The notes below the pieces were generated by a model. That model was given only the letters and a program-made list of their open reading frames with translations. It searched no databases and was not told where the DNA came from. A stretch of 6,738 nucleotides of DNA, from NCBI GenBank assembly GCA_013203855.1, contig JABMPG010000165.1:1-6738 (forward strand), given 5' to 3'. This DNA is from a bacterium. Lineage in GTDB: Bacteria > Sumerlaeota > Sumerlaeia > UBA8349. Positions 1 through 5,977 of this stretch are shown here, one piece after another (position 1 is the stretch's first letter; each line of letters begins with the position of its first letter). The position numbers and the translations under genes are program-made.

Positions 1-607
1 GAACCATCCACCGCAAAAACAGGTTCAGACGCTTACAGGCGCTCCCGGCCGAGGGGCGAGAAAAAAAGAACCGCGCGCGGGAAGGAATCCCCAACCGCCC
101 CAACTCCTCACCCACAAGGGGAAAAGAAAAAGATCCCAGCACACCGGCAAACTCCTCCAGAGCCGGACCAATGTGCGGGGCAACATCCCGATAACCCTTC
201 AGAAACAACGCATGCAGAGAACCGTACCGTCGGAGCGCCTCCCCGATGGAAAGAATGAGAAAGGCCGCATCCGCCCCGCTATTGAAACGATGCCGGAACC
301 CCCGATACGTCTCGAGCGTCCGCCCCGGCCCCATCTCCCGAATCGCCACTGACGGTCGCGCGCCCAGAGGAGCCAGAATATTTCGCACGCTCCGCAGAAT
401 CTGCCGCACGTTGCCATAGGCCAGGGCCGACGCAACAAAACCGGCCACCTCGCGATCCTCCGGCAGCGCGTACTCATGCACGACCTCGATCGGATCGGGC
501 GAAATATGGCAAAGATCGAGCTCGCCATACAATCGATCCAGAAAAGGCTTCAGCCGACGCAATCTCGTAGAGTCAAGAGGGCTGTCCGGATAGTCCCTAA
601 TGTCCAT
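1..607 (-). CDS. TIGR02757/DUF2400 family protein, C-terminus cut by window edge
   Basis: The minus strand from the ATG at 605-607 stays open for 202 codons to the left edge. The protein carries the family signatures: an SPDPIEVVHEY segment (residues 36-46), DREVAGFVASALAYGN (51-66) with the AGF and AYGN core, a FRHRF segment (104-108), and near the edge PSAGSACKRLNLFLRWMV (185-202). Known members are about 250-280 residues, so some 50-80 residues probably lie outside the window. The family is uncharacterised as far as I know; the KRLNLFLRWM stretch loosely recalls helix-hairpin-helix DNA glycosylases, but that is weak inference and no function is assigned. It has no signal peptide or membrane segment and is presumably cytoplasmic. 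The start is the first ATG after an in-frame TGA upstream; a G-rich stretch just before it is only a weak ribosome site. It is divergent from the response regulator gene and may share its control region. Confidence 0.88.
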   Translation of the reverse strand, partial: MDIRDYPDSPLDSTRLRRLKPFLDRLYGELDLCHISPDPIEVVHEYALPEDREVAGFVASALAYGNVRQILRSVRNILAPLGARPSVAIREMGPGRTLETYRGFRHRFNSGADAAFLILSIGEALRRYGSLHALFLKGYRDVAPHIGPALEEFAGVLGSFSFPLVGEELGRLGIPSRARFFFSRPSAGSACKRLNLFLRWMV

Positions 608-685
608 TATGCCCCCGATATCCCCGATCCGACCACAATCTCAGAGTGCCAAACGCCCCAACGCCAGTCTGTTGTCTTCTTGTTT

Positions 686-698
686 GTGGCACTGCCAC
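686..698. promoter_or_regulatory. Perfect 13-bp palindrome in divergent intergenic gap, possible operator
   Basis: The sequence reads GTGGCA, a single C, then TGCCAC: a perfect inverted repeat of two 6-bp arms around one base. The centre is too short for a stable RNA hairpin of full length, so a dimeric DNA-binding protein site is the more natural reading. It lies 79 bp upstream of the DUF2400 start codon and 175 bp upstream of the response regulator start codon. I tested it as a sigma-54 -24 element (TGGCAC), but no TTGC lies at the right distance on either strand. The bound factor is unknown. Confidence 0.4.
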
Positions 699-781
699 GC
701 CCCGTTCTGCTCTCTCACCCACTCCCAACCATAGACCCGAAGATCACAACCGACCAGGACGGAATTGAAAATCTATCCCCC

Positions 782-813
782 TTGACACCGAGCCCGAAAT
801 TGGGCAGTATAGG
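782..813 (+). promoter_or_regulatory. Candidate sigma-70-type promoter for the response regulator
   Basis: A perfect -35 hexamer TTGACA is at 782-787. The -10 is less certain: TATAGG at 808-813 matches four of six positions but leaves a long 20-bp spacer, while CAGTAT at 805-810 has the ideal 17-bp spacer but only three matches. An imperfect palindrome, GCCC-GAAATT-GGGC (792-805), fills the spacer and could be a repressor site. The start codon is about 60 bp downstream, leaving room for a short 5' untranslated leader. Confidence 0.4.
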
Positions 814-856
814 TGACAGAAAATTCGCTCACGCGTTCTTGTTGTCTATTTCGGCC

Positions 857-866
857 AAAGGGGGAA
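857..866 (+). promoter_or_regulatory. Ribosome binding site that sets the response regulator start
   Basis: AAAGGGGGAA lies six bases before the ATG at 873. This favours 873 over the in-frame GTG at 813, which would add 20 residues unlike any receiver domain and has no purine-rich site before it. Confidence 0.65.
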
Positions 867-872
867 TCCATC

Positions 873-2021
873 ATGGCACCCGACCCCAAGTATCGTCTTA
901 TGGTTGTGGATGATGATTCGGATGTCCGTCTCACGATTGAGGAAGCCCTACAGGATGCCTATGAAGTCGTCTCGGCTCACGACGGCCTGGACGCGCTGGA
1001 AAAAATCGTCAAATACGAACCCGATTTCATCATTCTCGACATGGTCATGCCCCTCATGGATGGCCTGCAGACCTGCGCCGCCATCCGTCGAAAGCCCGGT
1101 TTCGAAAGTGTTCAGATCCTTTTTCTCTCGGCCTACGACTCTCGAAAGGAAATCCAGAAGACCTACGCCGCCGGCGGCAGCCTCTTCATTCCGAAACCCG
1201 TCAATCCCGAACGCCTTCGAAAAAACATCGACCTATTCCTGAACCAAGCCGCCGGCCCTCCCCGACACAAAAGAATGTCCCTGCACCAGATTCACCAGGT
1301 TGAGAGAACGGAAAAACGGATAGTCATGCCGGAGAAACCTGCCGCCACGCCTTCTCACCATCCCGCTCCCGGCGCGCAAGTATCGGAGTCCAAACCCCGC
1401 CAGCCCGCTCTCGCCCACCGCCCCGCAAAGACCGAAAATCGCCAACCCGTCGATCGCGGGCCTCGAGTGACCGCCCCTCGACCACAACCCCACACCTCCT
1501 GTCCACCCGCCGACAAGTCCTCTCTCGTCGCCCGAGCCCTCGTGATCGAGGATGACCTCGACCTCGCCCAGACCGTCAAAATGGCGCTCGAGGATCATTT
1601 TGAAGTCGTCCTCGCATATGACGGCATAGAAGGCGTCGAAAAAGTGGTCAGATACCAGCCCGACATCGTTCTCGTCGACATCATGCTGCCAAAGATGGAC
1701 GGCTACCAGATCTGCGAATCGATCCGCCGCAACTCCTATTTCGCCACCACACCCATTGTCGTCATGACCGCGAAAAAAACCGCTCGCGAACGCGGCTACG
1801 CCCGCAAAGTCGGAGCCGACGTCTTCCTTGGCAAACCGTTTGAGATAGAAGACCTCGTCAAGGCATGCGTGGAGCAAACGCGCAAACCCACCTTCCGCAT
1901 CCGCCCAAAGGCCATGTCGCTTCAGGAACCCGAAAAGAAGCCGCCCGAACCGGAACCCGCACACGATCCCTTCTCCCGGGAAGCAAAGTTTGATAGGATC
2001 TCGACACCCCGGGGCGGATAG
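873..2021 (+). CDS. Tandem-receiver response regulator (REC-linker-REC), no output domain
   Basis: This 382-residue protein has two complete CheY-like receiver domains. REC1 (about 8-124) has acidic residues D13-D15, phosphoacceptor D56 (ILDMVMP), S86 and the KP lysine K108. REC2 (about 219-336) has E226/D227, phosphoacceptor D269 (LVDIMLP), T299 and K321. All residues needed for phosphotransfer are present in both. In a 48-residue core (30-77 against 243-290) 23 positions are identical, so the two probably arose by internal duplication. They are joined by a roughly 90-residue linker (126-217) rich in Pro, Arg, His and Gln, and followed by a Pro/Glu-rich tail (337-382). I see no helix-turn-helix, GGDEF, HD-GYP or other output domain and no membrane segment. 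It may act through protein contacts or as a phosphorelay intermediate; its partner kinase is unknown. The start is chosen from the ribosome site at 857-866. The gene ends in TAG, 44 bp before ndk. Confidence 0.93.
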   Translation: MAPDPKYRLMVVDDDSDVRLTIEEALQDAYEVVSAHDGLDALEKIVKYEPDFIILDMVMPLMDGLQTCAAIRRKPGFESVQILFLSAYDSRKEIQKTYAAGGSLFIPKPVNPERLRKNIDLFLNQAAGPPRHKRMSLHQIHQVERTEKRIVMPEKPAATPSHHPAPGAQVSESKPRQPALAHRPAKTENRQPVDRGPRVTAPRPQPHTSCPPADKSSLVARALVIEDDLDLAQTVKMALEDHFEVVLAYDGIEGVEKVVRYQPDIVLVDIMLPKMDGYQICESIRRNSYFATTPIVVMTAKKTARERGYARKVGADVFLGKPFEIEDLVKACVEQTRKPTFRIRPKAMSLQEPEKKPPEPEPAHDPFSREAKFDRISTPRGG

Positions 2022-2036
2022 CCTCCACCGCCCGGG
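2008..2036 (+). other. GC-rich stem-loop over the response regulator stop codon
   Basis: GGGCGG (2012-2017) pairs with CCGCCC (2028-2033) around a 10-base loop. After one bulged G, a further three G-C pairs (2008-2010 with 2034-2036) extend the stem. The TAG stop (2019-2021) sits in the loop. No T-run follows, so it is not a standard intrinsic terminator; it might pause transcription or mark a processing point between the regulator and ndk. Confidence 0.4.
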
Positions 2037-2065
2037 AGAAGACCAGATCAGAAAGGCCCGGGCAC

Positions 2066-2491
2066 GTGATCCAGAAAACCCTCGTCCTCATCAAGCCGGA
2101 TGCCATGAAACGACGACTTGCGGGTGAAATCCTCCGTCGTTTCGAACTCAAAGGACTCCGAATCGCCGCGCTCAAGATGCTCCACATGGACCAGGCGCTG
2201 GCCCGCCGCCACTACGTCGATCACGTCGACAAAGACTTCTATCCCGACCTTCAGGATTTCATCACTTCAGGGCCCTGTCTGGCCATGGTCCTCGAAGGCG
2301 AAGAAGCAGTCGCCGTCACCCGCAGACTCATGGGCGCCACCGATTCCGCCCAGGCGGACTCCGGCACCATCCGCGGCGACCTCTCCTGCTCCAAACGAGC
2401 AAACCTCGTCCACGGATCCGACAGCCCCCACGCCGCAGAGAGAGAAATCGCCATCTTCTTCACCGCCGAAGAGATCCACCCAGAGACCTGA
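2066..2491 (+). CDS. ndk: Nucleoside diphosphate kinase
   Basis: Ndk moves the gamma-phosphate of ATP onto nucleoside diphosphates through a phosphohistidine, keeping NTP and dNTP pools in balance in the cytoplasm. The 141-residue length is normal for bacterial Ndk. The active-site signature NLVHGSDS contains the catalytic H116, and the other nucleotide and phosphate contacts of the family are all in place: K10 (LIKPD), Y50, F58, R86, T92, R103 and N113. The start is a GTG; the protein begins at the usual family N-terminus (IQKTLVLIKPDA), so no longer form is expected. A GAAAGG stretch at 2051-2056 lies nine bases upstream as a modest ribosome site. It follows the response regulator gene by 44 bp on the same strand and may be cotranscribed with it. 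It converges with the isomerase gene across 69 bp. It is a housekeeping enzyme and need not be related in function to its neighbours. Confidence 0.97.
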   Translation: MIQKTLVLIKPDAMKRRLAGEILRRFELKGLRIAALKMLHMDQALARRHYVDHVDKDFYPDLQDFITSGPCLAMVLEGEEAVAVTRRLMGATDSAQADSGTIRGDLSCSKRANLVHGSDSPHAAEREIAIFFTAEEIHPET

Positions 2492-2560
2492 GCGCCGCTG
2501 AAAGCGCCCGTGTGAGACCGAACGCCCCACCGGTCATGCCTTTCCACTGCCCAGACGGAC

Positions 2561-3415
2561 CTATCTCCCTATAATCTCATCCATCGCCCGAGAAGTATTC
2601 TCCACCAGCACCCCAGGATAGTGCCGATACAAAGGAATCATCTCCGCCGTCACATACCCGCTGTAGTTCGCCTTCTTCAACGCCTCGATCACCCCCGGCC
2701 AGTTCACATCCCCAGCCAGAAGATCCACGAAACCCTCCAAAGTTCCCGCCGCCCGCCGGAAATCCTTGAAATGAACCCGTTTGATCCGCTCTCCCAGGAT
2801 CTCGATCCAATGCTCGGGATAGCCATTGACCATGCAGTTCCCCACATCGAAATATGCCCCTACCCACTCCGAATGAAACTGGTCGATAAACATCTTCATC
2901 TCCATGGGCCCGACCAGAAACTTGTTCCACACGTTCTCCAGCCCGATGGCGATCCGATGGGTCTTCGCGTGCTCCGCCAGTTTACCCACCGCCTCCGTCG
3001 CGCGATCCCACACCTTCCCATAGGGCACCACCTCCGAGTTCGGGTCGAAAAAAATGTCCACCGCGCCAGGGATGACCAGAACCGCCCCCGCATCGAGCCA
3101 GGCCGCCACCTCGACCAGTTTCCTGCCGATGACCAAGGCGTCCTCCCGCACCTTCGGATCGTTCGCTGTCAGCGACTTCCCCCAGAAGAGGCCGGTGGCC
3201 ACGCTCGCGATCTCGATGCCCATATCCCGCGCGCTCTGGAGAATCTCCCCAGCCGACTCCTCGGTCGTCTCAAGGCTCACGTCCCCCGTGTCTCCCAAGC
3301 AAAGCTCCACCGCGTCGAAACCCGCCTCTTTCGCCTGGACGAGCACCTCCCGCACCGGGCGTGTCCCTGCCAGTCCTCCCTCGAACGACCAATAGTTGAT
3401 GCTCTTCTTAAACAT
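2561..3415 (-). CDS. Sugar phosphate isomerase/epimerase (AP endonuclease 2-like TIM barrel)
   Basis: This 284-residue protein is the normal length for the xylose isomerase-like TIM-barrel family (AP_endonuc_2), which includes ketose 3-epimerases, hydroxypyruvate isomerase and inosose enzymes. Four likely metal ligands appear in the expected order and spacing: E160 (GLENVWN), D190 (YFDVGN), H215 (RVHFKDF) and E258 (TAEMIP). The N-terminal strand (SINYWSF) and the AGFDAVELC segment (31-39) are also typical. It most likely rearranges a keto-sugar or related polyol using a divalent metal; the substrate cannot be read from the sequence. There is no signal peptide. A strong ribosome site, AAGGAGG (complement of 3421-3427), lies five bases before the ATG. 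It is the last gene of the minus-strand cluster, 17 bp after the dehydrogenase, and almost certainly cotranscribed with it. If the upstream amber codon stops translation early, its own strong ribosome site could still keep it expressed. Confidence 0.92.
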   Translation of the reverse strand: MFKKSINYWSFEGGLAGTRPVREVLVQAKEAGFDAVELCLGDTGDVSLETTEESAGEILQSARDMGIEIASVATGLFWGKSLTANDPKVREDALVIGRKLVEVAAWLDAGAVLVIPGAVDIFFDPNSEVVPYGKVWDRATEAVGKLAEHAKTHRIAIGLENVWNKFLVGPMEMKMFIDQFHSEWVGAYFDVGNCMVNGYPEHWIEILGERIKRVHFKDFRRAAGTLEGFVDLLAGDVNWPGVIEALKKANYSGYVTAEMIPLYRHYPGVLVENTSRAMDEIIGR

Positions 3416-3420
3416 GGAAC

Positions 3421-3427
3421 CCTCCTT
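3421..3427 (-). promoter_or_regulatory. Strong Shine-Dalgarno site of the isomerase gene
   Basis: AAGGAGG on the minus strand, five bases before the ATG at 3415, is the closest match to the anti-Shine-Dalgarno consensus in the window. It lies inside the 17-bp gap after the dehydrogenase stop codon, so the isomerase can be translated independently of the upstream gene. Confidence 0.8.
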
Positions 3428-3432
3428 AGATT

Positions 3433-4455
3433 TCAGAGACGAATCCCCTGATCTTTCTCTACCGAATCCATCTCCGCCAGACAGATCCGAACCGCTTCCC
3501 GCGCCGCTTCGGCCGTCACCCTATCCGGCTTCTCCCCCGCGCTCACCCGATCCACCAGGTATTTGATCTCATTGAAATACGGCCCCAGGTCGCTGATATT
3601 CCCCGCGCCTTCCCCTTCAGACTTTACGTCCGGCTTGGGCAGATCGGGCGCGAAAGGCTCCCCCTCGGCTGGATACACCATCAGCGTTGGCGTCCGCTAG
3701 ATATCCATCTGAATCGTGGCCCTTTCCAGGTTGATGGTGAAAGCCATGTTGAACGGCGACGTACGCGAAAGCATCAGCGTCCCCTGGGCGTAACTGACCA
3801 CGTTTCCCTCGTGAATCGATGTTGTGAAAACACTGTCCACCGCACCCATCGTGCTCCGCACCCCACGAGCACGCACATCCACGGGAGTTCCCAGCAGCCA
3901 AGCCAGAAAATCCACGTCATGAATATGCAGATCCAGAATCGCTCCGCCGCTCTTCTCCGGATCTTTCAGCCAGCCCTGCCACGACCAGTCAGCCGGCGGA
4001 CTCGTCCGACTGCAACTTGCCCACAGAACCTTCCCGTAACGGTCCGAGTCGACCAGTTCCTTCGCCATCACATACTCATTGCAGAAACGCAGCACCTGCC
4101 CCACCATCATCGGCACATCCGCCTCCCTCACGACCTCGATCATCCGGTCGCACGAATCAAGCGTCAGAGACAAAGGCTTCTCGCACATGATCGGCACACC
4201 CGCCTTCGAGGCAGAAATCACGTGCGTCTCATGCAGGTAAGTCGGCGTGCAGATATCGATCAGGTCCACCTGCATCGAGGCCAGCATCTCCTCGATCGAC
4301 TCGAAGACCTCGCAACCGAACTTCGACCTGGCATCCGCCCGGCGGTCCGGCTCGACGTCGACCAGTGCCGCCACCTGCGCCTGTCCCGTAGCCTGATAGC
4401 ACTGGGCGTGCATTTTCCCCATGAAACCATAGCCAACCAATCCAACCTGGAGCAT
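3433..4455 (-). pseudogene. Gfo/Idh/MocA family NAD(P)-dependent oxidoreductase, interrupted by one in-frame TAG
   Basis: Family members oxidise or reduce sugars and inositols with NAD(P). The Rossmann motif GYGFMG (residues 8-13), D33 at the end of the second strand, the EKP motif with catalytic K93, and GGAILDLHIHDVD (170-182) with the Asp/His pair D175 and H179 are all present. Reading stops after residue 252 at a TAG (3697-3699), but the same frame continues for 87 well-formed residues to a TGA at 3433-3435. These include RTPTLMVYPAEGEPF and an ending (VTAEAAREAVRICLAEM) typical of the family C-terminus. Restored, the protein is 340 residues, a normal family length. No frameshift is needed. 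The truncated form would lose part of the C-terminal sheet and the last helix, and is unlikely to fold well. Sequencing error, recent nonsense mutation and readthrough are all possible. The start at 4455 is set by the GGGGGAG ribosome site; an upstream in-frame extension lacks family similarity. Confidence 0.85.
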
Positions 4456-4462
4456 CTTAGTT

Positions 4463-4471
4463 CTCCCCCTT
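4463..4471 (-). promoter_or_regulatory. Ribosome binding site that sets the dehydrogenase start
   Basis: AAGGGGGAG on the minus strand lies seven bases before the ATG at 4455. It rules out the longer in-frame start at 4548, which would overlap the sulfatase stop codon and add 31 residues ahead of the Rossmann strand. Confidence 0.65.
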
Positions 4472-4498
4472 GCGTTCTTTGTCTCGACACACCCTCCG

Positions 4499-4527
4499 AT
4501 TGTTGAAAAAACCGGCCCTTCTGTCAA
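4499..4527 (-). promoter_or_regulatory. Candidate internal promoter for the dehydrogenase and isomerase genes
   Basis: On the minus strand a perfect TTGACA (complement of 4522-4527) is followed after exactly 17 bp by AACAAT (complement of 4499-4504), which matches four of six -10 positions including the key second A and last T. It lies in the 80-bp gap between the sulfatase stop and the dehydrogenase ATG, and would give a leader of roughly 35-40 bases that includes the ribosome site. A T6 run sits in the spacer. Confidence 0.5.
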
Positions 4528-4535
4528 TCCCGGCA

Positions 4536-5921
4536 TCAGATCTCGCACACAGGCAGTCGCTTCCTCTCCGCCTCGACTTCCTCAAACCAACTCTCGAAAG
4601 CCCGCTTCATCCGCGCCACCCGTTCCGGATGCTCCGCCGCCAGATTGCGCGCTTCCCACGTGTCCTCAGCAAGATTGTAGAGTTCCGGCTCCGACGACGC
4701 GGATAGATCTCTTTGGACCGCACTGCGGTCGATCTCCGTCTCGAAATGCGGCTCGTGAAACAGACGATGATACCACTCACTGTCCGAGGACATTTTTCGC
4801 TTCGCTTCGGGAATCCAGGGGAAGTACAGTTTCCAGTTCCCCTCCCGCACCGCCCCATTGCAGTTCAGAACCGGCTCATAGCGGTTGAACTGCCAGAAAC
4901 GCTGATCCGGCCTCTTGCCCGTCTCCCCACGGAAGAGCGGCAGGGCGTCCGCGCCGTCCAGAGGCAGTTCCGACTTCGCCACGCACCCCGCCGCAGACAG
5001 AAACGTCGGCAGCCAGTCCGTGAAATGAACCATCTCCGAAACCTCAACGCCTCCCGGCAAACCCTCCGGCCAGCGAACCATCGCCGGAACCCGAATCCCG
5101 CCCTCCAGCACGTCCTGCTTCATCCCCCGGAAAGGCCCGTTGTACCGCGCCATGTCATGGCCTTCGGCCGACCCCAGCCACGGACCGTTATCGCTCGTGA
5201 ACAGAACGATCGTGCTGTCCGCGATGCCCAGCTTCTCCAGCGTGTCGAGGACGCGACCCACACCCTTGTCCATACGCGAGATCATGCCATACAAAGTCGC
5301 CACGCCCTCATTTACCTGGCCAGCCTCACGATAAGGACGAACGTCCTCCTCCGGCGCTTGCAGAGGCACGTGGGGCGCGTTGTAGGCGAGGTAGAGAAAG
5401 AAAGGCTCCTTCGCATGCCGCCGGATGAAGCCCACCGCCTCATCCGTGAAAACATCCGTCAGATACCGCCCGTCCGACCGCCGCGGCGAACCGTTATAGT
5501 CCAGAATCCAGTCGTAGTAATCCATGCCCCCGTTGAGAAAACCCGCGAACTCGTCGAAACCCCGGCTGTTCGGATGATGGCGCATGTCGAAAAGACCATT
5601 GTGCCACTTCCCTACCATGCCGGTGACATACCCCTCGTCCCGAAGCCGGTCGGCGACCGTCCGCTCCCGTAGCGCGATCCGGTCCAGCCCCCGGTTCGAC
5701 TCCACGCTCAGAGCCCCCATCCGATGATTGTACCGCCCCGTCAACAGAGCCGCCCGCGACGGGGCGCACAATGGCGAACCGCAGTAATGCTGGGTCAGCG
5801 AAATCCCCTCCCGCCCCAGACGATCCAGATTCGGAGTCTGAAGCAAAGTGTTGCCGAACAGCCCCAGGTCCCCATACCCTTGGTCATCGCTGAGAATAAG
5901 AACAATGTTGGGACGAGACAT
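4536..5921 (-). CDS. Sulfatase, family S1 (formylglycine-dependent, Cys type)
   Basis: This 461-residue enzyme hydrolyses a sulfate ester. The N-terminal metal site RPNIVLILSDDQGYGD (D12, D13) and the maturation motif C52-A-P-S-R56 in SPLCAPSRAALLTGR are intact; C52 would be oxidised to formylglycine by a separate enzyme (FGE or a radical-SAM anSME) not encoded here. Other active-site positions are K105 and H107 (GKWH), H184 (APHVPL), D244/N245 (TSDNG) and K268 (RGMKQDVLEGG). The C-terminus has the usual ELYNLAEDTWEARNLA segment. The ATG at 5921 gives the standard start directly before the first strand; a TTG at 5963 would add 14 polar residues. Neither start gives a signal peptide, so the enzyme is predicted to be cytoplasmic, unlike most bacterial S1 sulfatases. 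The ribosome site is weak. It begins 56 bp after the histidine kinase stop and ends 80 bp before the dehydrogenase. The substrate, or even a phosphonate ester activity, cannot be decided from motifs alone. Confidence 0.95.
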   Translation of the reverse strand: MSRPNIVLILSDDQGYGDLGLFGNTLLQTPNLDRLGREGISLTQHYCGSPLCAPSRAALLTGRYNHRMGALSVESNRGLDRIALRERTVADRLRDEGYVTGMVGKWHNGLFDMRHHPNSRGFDEFAGFLNGGMDYYDWILDYNGSPRRSDGRYLTDVFTDEAVGFIRRHAKEPFFLYLAYNAPHVPLQAPEEDVRPYREAGQVNEGVATLYGMISRMDKGVGRVLDTLEKLGIADSTIVLFTSDNGPWLGSAEGHDMARYNGPFRGMKQDVLEGGIRVPAMVRWPEGLPGGVEVSEMVHFTDWLPTFLSAAGCVAKSELPLDGADALPLFRGETGKRPDQRFWQFNRYEPVLNCNGAVREGNWKLYFPWIPEAKRKMSSDSEWYHRLFHEPHFETEIDRSAVQRDLSASSEPELYNLAEDTWEARNLAAEHPERVARMKRAFESWFEEVEAERKRLPVCEI

Positions 5922-5977
5922 GAGAGAGATCCGAGTTCCAATGACTGGACTGCTGACTTCCAACCGTTAACTCACAT

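Noticed and set aside
199..528. A 109-codon minus-strand frame within the DUF2400 gene
   Set aside because: It is Arg/Trp-rich with no motifs and lies in another frame of the true gene, whose family signatures run from the ATG at 607 to the window edge.
686..702. Sigma-54 promoter suggested by TGGCAC
   Set aside because: No TTGC element is present at the required spacing on either strand.
476..913. A 145-codon plus-strand frame spanning the gap before the response regulator
   Set aside because: It overlaps two real genes, has no recognisable motif, and covers the region that carries promoter-like and operator-like sequence.
1233..1964. A 243-codon open frame on the minus strand opposite the response regulator
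   Set aside because: It is the mirror of a GC-rich gene whose plus-strand reading has two complete receiver domains; its translation has no recognisable domain.
2516..2535. Possible bidirectional terminator between ndk and the isomerase gene (GACCG and CGGTC with a 10-base loop; also a weak CGCT-GAA-AGCG hairpin near 2495)
   Set aside because: The stems are only four to five pairs and no T-run follows on either strand, so I cannot call a terminator although one is expected here.
2621..3451. A 276-codon open frame on the plus strand opposite the isomerase
   Set aside because: It is an antisense shadow; the minus-strand reading has the four metal ligands and the strongest ribosome site in the window.
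3433..3681. An independent small gene of 82 codons
   Set aside because: It is in the same frame as the dehydrogenase, separated from its stop by five sense codons, has no ribosome site of its own, and matches the family C-terminus.
4505..4536. Possible intrinsic terminator after the sulfatase (CCGG pairing with CCGG, followed by T6 on the minus strand)
   Set aside because: The stem is only about four base pairs with a long loop; the same bases form a better match to a promoter spacer.
4713..5672. A 319-codon open frame on the plus strand opposite the sulfatase
   Set aside because: Its translation is Arg/Pro/His-rich with no family motif, while the minus-strand sulfatase is full length with every active-site residue.
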